From contig JAKSZT010054304.1 in assembly GCA_026826555.1 (NCBI GenBank), forward strand, positions 28,815,662 to 28,879,661: a DNA stretch of 64,000 nt, given 5' to 3'. A program made the translations under genes and the position numbers. Of the stretch, positions 1 through 13,000 are shown piece by piece. This DNA comes from Tolypeutes matacus (taxonomy: Eukaryota > Chordata > Mammalia > Cingulata > Chlamyphoridae). The notes under the pieces are model-generated. The model was not told the DNA's origin. It worked only from the letters and a program-made list of their open reading frames with translations, and made no database searches. Every line of letters begins with the position of its first letter. Positions within the stretch are counted from its first letter, which is position 1.

Positions 1-106
1 TTTAGTTTTCTTAACTACTATATATTTTATTTCTTATGTTTAAATCTATCATTATTATTTCATTTTCCTATTAATTGTATTTGGCGATATTCTTGGCTTC
101 ATTTTT

Positions 107-741
107 TTTTTTTCAAAGATACTTAGATTACATAAGTGTTACCCAAAAATATAGGCATTCCCATACACCACACCTCCCACACCTCCCACAACCTCCCACA
201 TAAACATCATTCATTAGTGTGGCACATTAATTGCAATTGATAAACATATCCTGGGGTTTTGCCACTAAGCATGGACCGTAGTTCACATTGTAGACCACAC
301 TCTCTCCCACACAGTTCTGCATGCTATATGATGATATAAAATGGCTTATACCTGTCATTTCAATGTCACTCAGGACAATTCCCAAGTCCCGAAAAAGCCC
401 CTGTATTATGACTGCTTTTCCCTCTCCCTGCCCCCAGAGTGACCAGTGGCCACTGGCTCCACATCAATGTTGTAATTTCTTCCATTGCTAGAATCACAAT
501 ATGCCTATAGCAGAATACCAGTAAGTTCATTCTAGTCCATTACACTTCCCCTCATCCTGAGGAGTCTGGGATGGTGATATCCACTCCACCTCCAATTGAG
601 AGGGGGGTTATATACCATGGGGAAGATGGATGGGATTATCTTGCCTGCAGCTGTAGACTCTCTCCATTCCCTGGGATGGCCGTTGTCCATTATCATCTCC
701 CTGCCAGTTGTTCTGGGTGAGTCCAATGAGCTATAGAATGT
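107..741 (-). mobile_element. 5'-truncated L1 3' UTR copy with 14-bp TSD
   Basis: A minus-strand, non-coding retroposon copy. It begins on the left with a poly(T) run (the A-tail read backwards) and runs into a sequence that pairs, as reverse complement, with about 1690-2300, including the segment on a gene-like stretch around 'ttccattgctagaatcacaa'. The identical 14-mer ttggcttcattttt lies at 93-106 and again at 742-755, which is the target-site duplication expected of L1-driven integration. I assign it to the xenarthran L1 3' UTR from the body sequence and from memory of that family. No coding capacity remains. Confidence 0.75.
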
Positions 742-755
742 TTGGCTTCATTTTT

Positions 756-2335
756 GAAGAAGTTTTGGATCACAGAAGGGTTACAACTGTGGCAGGGGAG
801 AATTGTTGGTGTTGGGTGTCAGTGATGGGGGATGGGAGGAAGTTCACCTGGGCATACATATAAGGTATTTAAATATGTTCAAATTTCCATGGGGTATTGT
901 CACAGTGGGTAGAGATTCACACAATAACCGAAAGAATATTGAATTCCCATCATGGGGAGCTCTGCCACATTCTCTAATGGAACTGCAACAAACCCCCAAG
1001 TACAGAGGCAATGACTAGTGAAGAAGGATGGTCCATTGTTGGGCCCTTGATATTGACGACTATGCTTATGAGCCTTTGCTCTTGAAATTGCAACCTAGCC
1101 TAGTGCTGTAGGGTGCGTAAGAGTTACCTCCTGAAAACCTCTATGTTGCTTAAATGTGGCCTCTCTCTAAGCCAAATTCACCATATAAATGCATTACCTT
1201 CCCCCCAGTGTGGGACATGACCCCCAGGGATAAGCCTCCTTGCCACCAAGGGATTACTACCAATCACCAGCTAGCAATACAACTGGAAAAAGACCTTGAC
1301 CAAAAGGGCAAAAAGGTAAGGACAAATGATTGTATATGGCTAAGAGACTTCAATGTGAGTCAGGAGGTCATCCCAGAGAAAATGCTTATGCACTTCTAAG
1401 CAGGATCTCATAGACTGCCAAAGTAGATACTACCCCCAAATAGTGGGGCTCCTCAGGGCTGTGGAGACACCCAGGTCCTATAGTCATGGCAGATAGCTCT
1501 AGAGTTTGGTGCTTTGCCAGTGGGCCCTATTTTAGTGTTTGTGCTCCTGAGTGTGACAGAGTTAGACTCAGTTGTGACTTCTCTACACATGCTTCCTCTG
1601 TCCCTTCTATTTGAAAGTATAGTTGGTGCTGGAGTTGGTAGGTGTACACCCAACCATGTGCCAGCTGGCTCTGAGCTTCAGCAGAGTTGCAACACCACTT
1701 TCCAGTTCATTGGTCTTACCCAGGGCAACTAACAAGGAGGTGAGGATGAACAACCTCCATCCCAAGGAACAGAGAGAGTACAACTGCAAGCAACAGAGTC
1801 CCATCCATCGACCATTTGAGATCGAAGCTCCTTCTCAATTTGAGGTGGAGTGGGCATCCTCAGGACTGGGTAATAAAATATGGACTAGAGTGGACTTACT
1901 GATATTCTACTATAGACTTTTTGTGATTCTAGCAATGGAAGAAATTATATCACTGATGTGGAGATGATGGCCACTGGAGGTGCTGAAGGTAGGGAGATGG
2001 AAAAAGAGGTGTAATATGGGGACATTTTAGGGATTTGCAATTGTCATGAATGACATTGCAATGACAGATATAGGCCATTATATATCTTGCCATAACCTAC
2101 AGAATTGAGTGGGAGAGAGTGTAAACTACAATGTAAACTATAATACATGTCTAGTGGCAATGATCCAAATGTGTTCATCAATTGCAATGAATGTACCACG
2201 CTAATGAAAGAAGGTTTTAATGTGGGAAAAGTGGGAGGTGTGGAGAGGGGGGCATATGGGAACTCCTTACATTTTTTTATGTAACATTTTATGTAATTTA
2301 ATTAACTTTTGGAAAAAAATGTATTTTAAAAAAGG
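756..2335 (+). mobile_element. L1 3' UTR, long plus-strand copy
   Basis: A moderately GC-rich 1.6-kb block in AT-rich surroundings that ends in an A-rich tail (about 2310-2335). The last 600 bases are homologous in reverse to the copy at 107-741, and the middle segment near 1208-1245 ('gtgtgggacatgac' followed by 'gcctcctt') recurs in reverse near 21860-21915. The start is uncertain: 742-800 may belong to an older element. Several ORFs of 60-114 codons here have no recognisable domain and are taken as chance ORFs in untranslated L1 sequence. Confidence 0.65.
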
Positions 2336-3119
2336 CAATAGTTATTATGCTATCTCATAGCCATTAACTGAGAAGGAAAATAAATTGGGAAAAGTTTGGC
2401 CAACATATGCAATATGGATATCATATATTTACTTTTTTCATTTGTTAATAGGATAAATCACACTTATAGATTTGTCTATATCTAAAACAACTTTACATAA
2501 CTATGATATAATTATCTTTGTAGTGTATAATCTTTCTTTTATACAATGTTGGATTCATTGGTTAACATTTGGTTTAGGGTTTGTATATCTCTTTCATTTA
2601 TTGAAACAGGTTCATAAGTTTTCTTTCTCATATTTTTATTCTTGCTTTCGGTATTATAGCTTGTGTGGACTTGGAAATGAAGTGGGGTACGTACCCTCTT
2701 TTTCTGCTCTTTAAAACCATTCTCTTCAATATGTAACCACATACCATGGATAGCTATTTAAATGTTAATCTCAAGCAGTAAAAACTAAATAAAATTAAAA
2801 TTATATTCCTTAGTCAAATCAGGCACACTTCTAGTTCTTACTAGGCACATGTAGCTAGAGATCACCTCATTATACAGTACAGATATAAAACTTTTCCAGA
2901 TAGAGAAAGTTTCCATAATTGAAAACTATTCCACTGGACAATTCTGTTCTAGATTATTTTGTAAAAGATCGGTGTGGTATATTAATTTTGTCTGCAAAAT
3001 CTCATGTACATGGTATCTTGTGTGGGAAGACTTTTAAAACTTCGGACACATTCTTTTATCATTATAATAGCATTTAGGTCCAAAATCAATAATAAGAAAA
3101 CTAACTAATAATATTTTTT
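2336..3119. other. AT-rich DNA, nothing recognised
   Basis: No repeat family, RNA gene or exon-like ORF is recognised. The short ORFs near 2470-2740 lie on opposite strands over the same bases and show no domain. Confidence 0.5.
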
Positions 3120-3755
3120 AGAGGGACAGGGGTGAGGTTAAAACAGACACTTCATCAAAGAAGGCAAATAAGGACATGAAGAAATGATCAATTTAATTTT
3201 CATTAGGGAAATGCAAATTAAAACCATCATGAAATTCACTACACACTTATTAGAATGACTTAAAGACAAATGAAAATACAGTATCATGTACTGGGCAGGA
3301 TGCAAAACAACTATAGCTCTCATACATTCCTGGCACGGATGACCCCAAAGGGGTGACTCCAGAGGGAAATGAGGACGTATTTTTGGTTGGTGGAACTGTC
3401 TTATGTCTTTATTATAGTGGTGGTTTCATTACTGTGTGTTTGTCAAAACTCATGGAACTGTACATCAAAACAGGTATACAGGTGAATTGTTTATTAAATC
3501 TGAAAAGGAAAAGGAAACAGTGGATGCCTGTTGTTTTCTCTGTGGGATTTGACTCACTGCATTTTTACCTCAGTTTTTGTGTCTCCATCTACCTAGATTG
3601 AGCACAATATTATTTTAGACATTAATTGATTTAGGGGGTGATGGAACTCTTCTATACTATGATAGGGGTAATGGTCACAGGATAGTATGTGTTTGTCCAA
3701 ACTCAAAAATCTTATACTAAAAAAGGAAACATTTAATGGAAATAAATTATACCTT
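3120..3755 (+). mobile_element. Old L1M fragment, end of ORF2 and 3' UTR
   Basis: Plus-strand sequence with the layout of the end of L1 ORF2: 'cacttcatcaaagaagg', then 'gggaaatgcaaattaaaacca', the same order as 36990-37080 in the younger L1 of this window. It is followed by 3' UTR-like text with two related blocks ('atggaactgt' near 3376-3460 and 'gatggaactctt' near 3639-3700). Many indels and stops mark it as ancient. Boundaries are approximate. Confidence 0.6.
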
Positions 3756-5537
3756 AAGAAACTTGACTTACACCTTTTAGTGGAATTATATTGAAAAATA
3801 TATATAGGAAATGAGAATAAAATATAGGAAATGAAAAACTATCTGTTGATTAATATATTGTGTTAAGATAATGAATTATAAAGACTTCTTTAGATGTTTA
3901 ATAATGTTGAGATTACATGTAAATTCATCAGAGTTTAAGAAGTAAATTTCTTTGTAGTTACTTAATTTTGTTCTGTTTCCTGAGGTATCATGGAAAACTG
4001 TATTTTGCCTTACATTGTAATTCTGAACTAAAGTTTGATGGTAAATAAGGATCTGAATATATACAAATCTCAACTACCAGAAATAGATTTTCACTCATTG
4101 CATCACCCAAAGGAAATGGAAAATGGAAATCATCATTTATAATGAAAGAAACTTTTGGCAGAATATTCTTGAATGTCCATTTTTTCTCCAGTTCTTGTAA
4201 AAACTCTAATTATATATATGCACCATAAATGAATAACAGGAAATTTAATTCAGCTAGTATTTATTAGTCATCTCATTTGTACCAAGAAATACCTTTCCTT
4301 TCCTCCAGGAATTTTAATCTATGAGGAATCTATATATTACTTTTAAATTAGCATAGAGATATAAAGAAATAGAACAGTCTAAATAAGTTATAAATGTAAC
4401 CCATTTGGGGTGTATGAGAATTGTTTGTTTTGCTTTTCAATGTCATTCTTGTCTTTTTCCAATTCCCCTGCACCCACAAAAAAAAAGAAAGAGCACCAAC
4501 GAGTCCTTAGCAAAGAATGTTAGGCAGAACGGATAACTTATTCTAGGGGTGTATGTGTGTGTTTGTGTGCACGCATGCACTCGCTTATGTATGGGTGTGT
4601 GGAATAGCTTGATAAGTGGTAGTTTCTTAAACTGTAAAACAGGGGTACAAAGTTTTAGTGTGTACATTTGGTGTTTTTGTAAAACCACAAATTATTTGGT
4701 ATCACTGTGCAAAGCATTATGTTGGAAATATAAATAGAGACCAGACAGTGAAGTGCTTTATGATATTTTAAAAACTGAGACACAATTCTATGGATGAAAG
4801 TGAAAAATTGTCAGTTCCTTTGGTAAAAATTCAGAAGGTATATTGCTCTGATATTAGACTGGAAATCCTGTATAAGTTAGAGGTTATTGACATAATCCAG
4901 GCAAGAGGTGAACGGACATTAACTAAGCAAGAGGAGGAGAATAATGAGGATTCTTTCACCAGGTGCATAAGCAATAAAAAGATTTTACCTGGCAGGCCTC
5001 ATTGGGGAAGGTTGCATTAGAAACATGGTATACAGCTGCCCACAGCCTCTGAAATGTGAGTATGTAGTTTCTCCAATCAGTAAGAATATATATATATATA
5101 TTTTTTGGCTTCTTTGGAAAAAAATCATACGAATTGATATGTCTTCATTTAGATGGCCATTTCTGGACAAGAGAACTGTGGCAGCAAAGACAATGTTATA
5201 TATAATTCCAACTAAAATGACATTTTGAATAGAGGAAGGAGCTGTCTACAATGTGGCATGTTGAATAAATGAGACAGTATGTATAGTCAAATATTAGATG
5301 TGCACTAATAATCACAACTAAAATATGTGTGCACACATATGTTTGAGCCACATATATATTTTTGTTTTTCTATTTTTCAATTCAGAAATTTCACCTTGTC
5401 TTCCTATAAAATGTCTTTCATGCCATTTAATTTAGTTACCTTTTAAGAATCTCCACTTAATTAAAATTATATAAACACACGGTAAAACGTAAATAATTAT
5501 GCACTATACCTGCATCAAATTCACACAATCAAGAGCC

Positions 5538-5569
5538 ATTATAATGGATATATATATATCCATTATAAT
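5538..5569. repeat. Perfect 32-bp AT-rich palindrome
   Basis: Arms attataatgg and ccattataat flank a self-complementary 12-base (AT) core, so all 32 bases form a perfect inverted repeat without a spacer. A second self-complementary TA-rich stretch follows directly. Such sequences can extrude cruciforms and are often unstable in mammalian genomes. Confidence 0.9.
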
Positions 5570-6249
5570 ACTATATATACTATATATATATAGTAATTGA
5601 GGTTGCATGTAATGGTGAAACTATTATCTTCCTTATAGTTAGAACCATTATAAGGAGAATCCTCAAGTCAATCACTGAACTAAATGAGACACAGTGGTTA
5701 AGAGGTTGTTGTCGCGTCAAGATATAATTATTAGAAACATAACAACAATTGAATTCTGATAGCTTAACATATTGACACTAAATTCAAACTTCAAATGTGT
5801 TTTCTGTAATTACAACTCTCAAAGAATATCATTTGGTTATGATATTATCATTTAATTTCAAAAATTCCAAGGAAGTTCATTCTAGCCATGAAAGGTCATA
5901 TTTCTCTAAAATATAAAATTTAACATTTTGAATTAGACTAATCAATGTGACAAATGTCAGTTTTCTTTGTCAAATGTTATTGAGAATGTTTTGGATAATT
6001 TAAAATCCATTAGGTATAAAATTTAAATCCTTGTCTTTTTTTCACAAAAGTATAAAAGTTAAGGAAGATTGAAAATTTATCACACTTTTATTCTGAGCCC
6101 TGTGTAAAAACAAATGAAAATTAAGACAGTCATTTTTTCCACACTGTAGCCTTAATTATTTAATGAATTGTGTGAAAAAAATTCTATTTGGAAAGCTACT
6201 AAAAAGGCAAAACAGAATAACATTTAATAAGATAGTTATTTTTGGTTAT

Positions 6250-6275
6250 TATATATGTGTGTGTGTGTGTGTGTA
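6250..6275. repeat. (GT)n microsatellite
   Basis: A run of about ten TG dinucleotides after a short TA stretch. Confidence 0.9.
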
Positions 6276-6544
6276 ATGTATAATTGTGGGAAATTGCAAT
6301 TTTAAAATGTTCTTGCATAATTGTCTCATTTCCTTATCAATATAAGATCATTTAAAGCACTGATATTAAGAGTATATAGAGTATTTGTTATTTTAATAAA
6401 TTTCTGTTGAGGCAGGTTGATTTTGATGCAATAAGTTTTCAATGGTAATTCATAAATGAAAGAAAAATGATGACAAATTTGTTGCCGTATTCAGTCTGCT
6501 CTAAGAGCAATATGCAGATATTTTTTATACATTTTTCTATAAAT

Positions 6545-6732
6545 GGTTCTCAAACTATAGTGTACAAGAGAATCATTAGGAGTTCTGATTATCTTGCAAG
6601 TTCTCAGGTTCCAAATTCAGATATATCATCATTAAATTCCTGGTAGAGGCCAGGAATTGATGTATTTTAACATATGTCCTAAAGTGTTTAAGATACAGGT
6701 GATTCTCAGTATACCCTTTGAGGAACACAACA
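6545..6732. mobile_element. MER5-like hAT-Charlie remnant
   Basis: The ends are imperfect inverted repeats: 'ggttctcaaact' at the left and 'ctttgaggaac' at the right. The interior keeps the order typical of MER5A non-autonomous hAT elements (agaatcattaggag, then caggtgattctcagta). The length of about 188 bp also fits. This is family recognition by eye; no 8-bp TSD was established. Confidence 0.55.
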
Positions 6733-6824
6733 ATATTTTAAATCATGAAAGGTACTTATAACACTCTCTGAATATAATTAATTATGTACTACCAATCTTT
6801 TTCTTTGGAAAATTAATTTCTATA

Positions 6825-6925
6825 TTAAAATATTACGAATATTATAAAATATTAAGAATATTATAAAATATTAAGTATTTTATAATAAAAATTTAGGTTA
6901 TAATAAAAATTTAGGTTATTAAGTT
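6825..6925. repeat. Short AT-rich tandem duplications
   Basis: Two adjacent small duplications: 'aatattataaaatattaag' occurs twice near 6836-6875, and 'ttataataaaaatttagg' occurs twice near 6880-6917. They look like slippage products. Confidence 0.8.
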
Positions 6926-7020
6926 TGCCTTAATGGTCTCTTTCATTACTTTACTTATCCAATTATTTTAACTTATGTGTATTTAAGATTAAAGAAATAA
7001 AGAAAATATTTAATCAGAGC

Positions 7021-7224
7021 TGTGAGGTGTGGAGTTGGTCAACTAGGACAACGTGCCAAACTCAAGTAGCAATCAATTAAGACTTTATTCACTTACCAAG
7101 GTAATATAAGCAACAGGCAAAGAAAATACTGCTAGCTCCAAACTGTTCCATTTTTCCCCATGGAAAGGCACCAGCCTAGGGTTAGATGACATGTAGCACA
7201 GGCAGGGGAAATTGTCTCACTGCC
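7021..7224 (-). mobile_element. Possible LTR fragment (R-U5 side)
   Basis: Read on the minus strand, this stretch has an AATAAA signal ('gaataaagtctt') about 75 bases before a terminal CA, an LTR-like arrangement. The 5' boundary is unclear and no TSD was found. It could equally be the 3' end of another retroposon. Confidence 0.3.
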
Positions 7225-7278
7225 TAAAGATTATTAAAAGCATAAAGTTATAAAATTTTACTAATCTATAATTATTTT
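7225..7278 (+). repeat. 54-bp direct repeat, copy 1
   Basis: Matches 8771-8824 at 53 of 54 positions by eye (one t/c difference). The copies lie 1,546 bp apart in the same orientation. Sequences beyond both ends differ. Confidence 0.9.
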
Positions 7279-7749
7279 ATGGCCCCAGCAGATGGGAGAG
7301 GGAGGAAGTGCTTGGAGAGGAAAAGGACCGAAATAAACTGAAAATCACAGAGCTGCAGAATGGAGAAACGAAGATTCAGTATCAGTTTTAAGTTGTCCCT
7401 TAAATCCACTTGTAAAACCAAGTCATTTTTTCTATGATTAGGTTGGATAACTTCCTCAGTTAGGTCTCTGTTGTCCATATCTATCCAATGAACAGTATTT
7501 TTCTATATCAATTTAAGTATATTTTATGAACTTTAAGCAAGAGTTCTAACCGACATGTCAGTTCAATTTAGTTTGCTAATTAACCTCAATCTATTTATTG
7601 CCCTAAAACTAGAATATAAACATTTCTTACATTTAAACAATTCTAAAGCTATCTCACTGCTGTGCCACACAACTCTTAACTTCTGGTAGTTACTTGAACT
7701 GACCTATGTACATTTTTGTAGTAACTTACTGAGTTCTTTTTATAAATAA
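7279..7749. other. AT-rich DNA between repeats, nothing recognised
   Basis: A 68-codon minus-strand ORF (7272-7478) starts inside the 54-bp repeat and shows no domain. No named repeat is recognised. Confidence 0.45.
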
Positions 7750-8640
7750 AATTGTAATTTTAATAAACTGTCCCACAAGAGTTCATAAATTCTAGGTGTA
7801 TTGGATAATGAATCTTTCTACAGTGAATATACTCATGAAACCACCACACATATCAAGAAATAAAATATTAACTCACCCAAGAAGCTCCCTGAAATTACCC
7901 CTTGAAATTACCCTTTGAAATTACCCCTACCTGATATTAACCACTATAATTTCTACTATCATCCTTAAAGATTTTATCCATCTTGAATAAATATATAGTA
8001 TGCACTCTTCAGCATACTCTCCTTACATGCATTTAACATTATGTTTGTGAAATCCATCCATTGTGTCACTTATAGCACTAATGTGTGCTTTTCCATTGCT
8101 GTATAAATATCTTTCAATTTATTCATTCATTTTATGGTTGATGGCATTGGGTTGCTATCAGTTTCCACCTCTTATGGTTGCCACTGCTATGAACATTCTT
8201 GTATATTTCTTTGGTACATTGATATACACATTTTTCTTAGGTACATTCCTAGAAGTGAAATTGCTGAATTATGGCATATATGCATGAAAGTTTCAGTTGT
8301 TCTACATCATCACCAAAATATATTTTGTTCAGCCTGTGTGTGTGTTTTTTTTCTTATGCTCTGGGTAAGTAGTATGATTTCATTGTGGGTTTAATTTTCA
8401 CTACCCTGATGATTAATGAGCTTGAACACCTTTTCACGTTTTTATTAGACAACGGGATTTCTTCTTTTCTTAAGTGCCTTTTCAAATCTTTTATTTTCCC
8501 ATAGAATACTCTCTGGGATTTTATTTTTTTACAGACTTGAAGAAGTTATTTATATGAACACTATATGTATCCATTGTCAAATATATGTTTTATAATTACC
8601 TTTTCTCAATTTGTTGCTTGCCTTCCATGCTCTTAATAGA
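7750..8640 (-). mobile_element. Old L1M 3' end
   Basis: Minus-strand L1 3'-region text: 'attcattcattttatggttgatggcattgggttgctatcagttt' order (present in pieces), followed by 'cctagaagtgaaattgctgaa' and 'aacaccttttcacgttttta'. The same order appears in the L1M end at 54.8-55.7 kb. Strong divergence indicates an ancient insertion. Confidence 0.65.
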
Positions 8641-8770
8641 TTATTTCAAATCTAGTATCCATCATTGTTGTATGCATTGTAATAAAGATGTATGCAAGCT
8701 ACAAATTTTCAAAAAAGCCTTTTCATTTAAAATATTCTGTAAATAATTGTAGTACAAATGAAATACTCCT

Positions 8771-8824
8771 TAAAGATTATTAAAAGCATAAAGTTACAAA
8801 ATTTTACTAATCTATAATTATTTT
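8771..8824 (+). repeat. 54-bp direct repeat, copy 2
   Basis: Second copy of 7225-7278, with one mismatch. It lies just downstream of the L1M fragment. Confidence 0.9.
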
Positions 8825-10009
8825 CCTAGGACTTCATTTCTTGTCTTATTTTATATTCTTTACACCTTATCAAGCAATATTTCCTGGATTAGAGAAAAGG
8901 TGTGTATTGCAATCTTTCTCATTTATTCCTGGGTGCTTTTGTTGGACATATTAAGAAAGATTGTATTAAAAAGGTCCATTTTTATTGCATACATGAGGAT
9001 AGGGAAAGAGTCTTTTGGCAAAAGCAGGATATTCTTGCTTAAGGATTCCAACCCTGGGAGAGCCATTAATTTAAGAGTAGTGGAAGCTAAAATTATTTTT
9101 GTTGCTTTCTGTTTTCTATTTATTCATATAAAACATATGGAAAAATATTTCAACCTAGAATTTAACCTTCTATTTGGAAATCATGACTTATGTCCCTATC
9201 CCTAAATAATAATGGCATAAATAATCTATCTGATGCTTCCTAATTATAAGGTCCTCTGTGGGTGTGCACACTAGTAGGAAGTAACAGCTTTAGTCCTATT
9301 ACATTGCCTTAAATTAAATTTATAACTTCTAGAGTTGTTTCAGTATCTGACTGAATTACTTCTCCTATATAATTAGAGATTCTAGACACTTTCTGATAGT
9401 CTAACTCATTGATGGATTATCCAACAACTAAAATGTATAATATGATTTAAAATGAGGAAAACCACTTTACTATGTAGTATATATTTGTTGTTTACCAGTT
9501 TAATACCATCTTAATATGCAACCAAACAGAATGAATCGACTATTGTTTCATTATTCTGGCTGCAAACACTGAAAAAATATTTGGTCAATTAAATTTAAAA
9601 CTTTGTAGATCATATTTATATGTTGGTTTTTAGGCAAATGTAGTTATCAATTTCTTAAATATCACAATCTAGCAATGACCCCATTGAACCACTGAAAGTG
9701 AACTTAGGGTTAGATACTCCGTAGTATTATTCCCAGAAAATTAAATCATTTGCAAAACAGATTTTTAAAAAGATGTTAATAGCAATGCTGTGACTATCAA
9801 AAAGTTTCATGATTCTGACAGTTCGTCATTGTCACATCTATTATTTTTAATGTTATTTTAATTTTATTATTGTTAAGCAAACAATAGTCTAATTTAGTGA
9901 TATTCAAATTGATGAAAATGGTGTATATTATTTTGAAATGTAATATCTAAAGAGTATTTTCCAGAGTACCCTCTTATGACGTTTTCCTGTTGTCTTTATT
10001 CATTTTATA
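8825..10009. other. AT-rich DNA, nothing recognised
   Basis: A 101-codon plus-strand ORF (8900-9205) is the longest here but has no domain, no splice or promoter context and ordinary AT-rich composition. It is treated as chance. Confidence 0.45.
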
Positions 10010-13000
10010 AGAGAATGTTTTCAGTTTTATTGAGGCATAATGGACATATAATAAATTGCACATATTTAAAGTAGAAACTTGTTAAGTGTAAACATGTATA
10101 CAACTGTGAAACAATTACCACATCAAGATAATGATCATGTCTATCACCCCCAAGTTTCTTCCTGCTTCTTTGTAATCTTTCCACCCTGACCCTTTCACCT
10201 CTTCCCAGGTAACAGCTGAATAACTTTTTGTCAATATAGTTTGCATTTGCTAGAATATTATGTAAATGAAATCAAACATTATAAATGCATTTTTGTCTTG
10301 TCTTTCACTTTATGCCTGTTCTGATACACATTCATGTTTTTGTGTGGATCAGTAGTTCATCCCTTTTTATTGTTGAGCAGCAGTTGGCTTATCTACTAAT
10401 CTTGGTGTTTTGGTTGTTTTCATTTGGGGACTTTTACAAGTAAAGGTACTAAGAATGTCATGTTCAAGTTTCTGACCATTTCTGTTGAGTAAAAATCCAG
10501 GTGTGCCATGATGGGTCAAGATGGTTTAAGAAAGGGCCAAGTTGTTTTTCAAAATTATTGTACCATTTTGTACCATTTTACAACCACACAAGCATTTATA
10601 AGAGTTTTATTTGCTCCTCATTTTTTTCAGTACATAGAATGGTTGATCTTTTTAAGGTGTATATTGATATTTCATGTGATTTTAATTTGCATTACACTAA
10701 TGACTGATGATGTTGGTCATCTTTCATGTGCTCATTTGCCTTGTGTTTATCTATTGTGGTGAAATATACGCTCACATCTTTTTTTTTTTTTTTTTTTTTT
10801 ACATTGGGTTGTTTGGCTTCTTATTATTAAGTTGTAAGTATTCTTTAAATAAGTCCAGGTAAAAGTCATTATTGGTTGCATAATTTGCAAATATTGTTTC
10901 CAGTCTATGGCTTGACTTCTTATTTCTTTTCCAGTATTTTTTAAAGATAAAATTTTCAATATTGATGAAGTCCAGTATATTTATTTTTTCTTTTATGCTA
11001 TATTTTTATGATTTAAAAAAATTGCCAAAGCTAAAGTAGTGATTCTCCTATGTTTTCTTCAAAAACTATTGCTTTTAGCTTTTACATTTAGTCCATGATG
11101 TGTAATGTTACATTAAGATTGAGGTTCATTTTTACAGATGGCTATCAAAAGTTTCCAACATCATTTGAAGAAAAATATTACATTCCCCTAAGTGAATAGT
11201 CCTGGGACCACTATAAAAATCAGTATATGGTTCTGTATCTCTGTTGTCTATCCTGTCTCATCTGTTTTTATTCCCAAATTATACTATTAAGATTAACGTT
11301 ATTTCCTAAGAAGTCTTCAAATCAAGTAGTGTAAATCTCCAAACTTTGTTTATCAATGTTGTTCCTTTGTATTTCTATATATTAAAAAGAATCACTTCTC
11401 TTACTCTATAAAAATAATATTCTGCTGGCATTTTGACTAAAAGTGGGGGGAACTGGTATCTTAACAGAAATTATTTTTTTAATTAATAAACAGTCTATAT
11501 ATCATGTATTTAGCTCTTTACTTTTGGGTTCAATTTGCTAATATATCAATAAATTTAACATCTATGTTCATGAGGTATATGGTTTGTACTTTCCTTTTCT
11601 TGTAATAGCTTTTCTAGCTTGCTATCAGATTTGTGCAGAAATAAGTTTGGGAGTATTTTATTGTTTCCTTCAATGGTTAGTAGAATTCACCTGTGAAGGT
11701 ATCAGAGTCTGGAATTTTCCTTGCCTATAAGTTTTTTAACTACCTTGATCAATTTTATTAATCATATAAGCCTATTCAGGTTATCTATATTTTTAAATCA
11801 ATTTTGTTTGTTTGGGCCTTTCAAGAATTTGGCCTTTTCAAATAATATTTCAAATTCATTCACATAAAGTTGCTCATAATACCCCTTATTATCCATTTAA
11901 TATCTGTAGGATCTGTACTGATGTTACTCTTTGTTTTAGTGTGATCAGTCTGGTTAGAGGTATCAATTAATTAATCGATCTGCTAAAAAAAAAACTAGAT
12001 TTTGATGTTTCTCCATTGTCACTTTTCTCTGACATAAGTTTATCTTTATGATGTCCTTTTTGTGCTTACTTTCATTTTCATATGCATTTTTCTTCTAGTT
12101 TCTTATTGTGAAGGCAGAAACTTGTAGTTTTCCATCCTCTCTAATATGTGTTGAGTACTATAAATATCTCAAGGGCTGATTAGCTGCAACACACAATTTT
12201 GATAAGTTGGGTTTTCATCTTCTTAATTCAAAACACTTTCACATTTTCCTTTAGTTTCCTTATTTCACATTTTAGTTACTTAGAAAAATGTTATTTATTT
12301 TCAAAAGATTTGAGGATAGTCCACATATATTTCTATTGTCAATATATAGTTTAATAGCATTGTCATTAGATAATTACTTTGATTACTTTGTATGAAATTA
12401 AATATTTTAAATTTATTGAAAATTCCTTATGGATCAGTATTTGGTCTAACTTTGTAAATGTCTCCTTTTTCATTGAAAAGAGTGTGAATACTGCCCTTGT
12501 CCTATGTAGTGTTATATAAATGTCATTTAGGCCAAATCAGTTGATAGTATTCAATAATTTATACATCTACTGAATTCATATCTACTTGATATATCAAATA
12601 CTTAGAGACTGTTGAACTTGTCAATGATAATTTCAGATTTGTCTATTTCTTCTTGCAGTTCTATTAATTTTTTGCCTCATATGTCTTGAAGCTCTCATTT
12701 AGGTGCATAAGTGTTTAGAATGGTTATGTTCTCTTGATTAATCGATAATTATCATGATGAAATGAGCTTTTTATCCCTGGTGATATTCTTTCCTCTGAAA
12801 TCTAATTCATCTGATACTAATAATAGCCACTACAGCTCTCTATGGGTTAGTGTTAGCTTGGTATATGTACCCATGATTTTTCTTTTAGGCAACTGGTGCC
12901 TTTATATTTAACGTGAAATATATAGATAGGTTATAATTAATTTTTCCTTTTTGGTCTAAAGAGTCAAGATATTTTTTTAATATCCTATCTGGCCATATCT

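Larger units (their letters stand above)
3756..6544. other. Unique AT-rich DNA with short simple repeats
   Basis: No gene or repeat family is recognised. It contains a GT-rich patch near 4545-4600, a short AT run at 5085-5103, the palindrome listed separately at 5538-5569, and a (GT)n run near 6255-6275. ORFs here are under 90 codons, overlap on both strands and lack domains. Confidence 0.5.

Noticed and set aside
107..2335. Foldback DNA transposon with 600-bp terminal inverted repeats
   Set aside because: Each arm has its own A-tail pointing outward and the left arm has its own 14-bp TSD, so two retroposon insertions explain it better.
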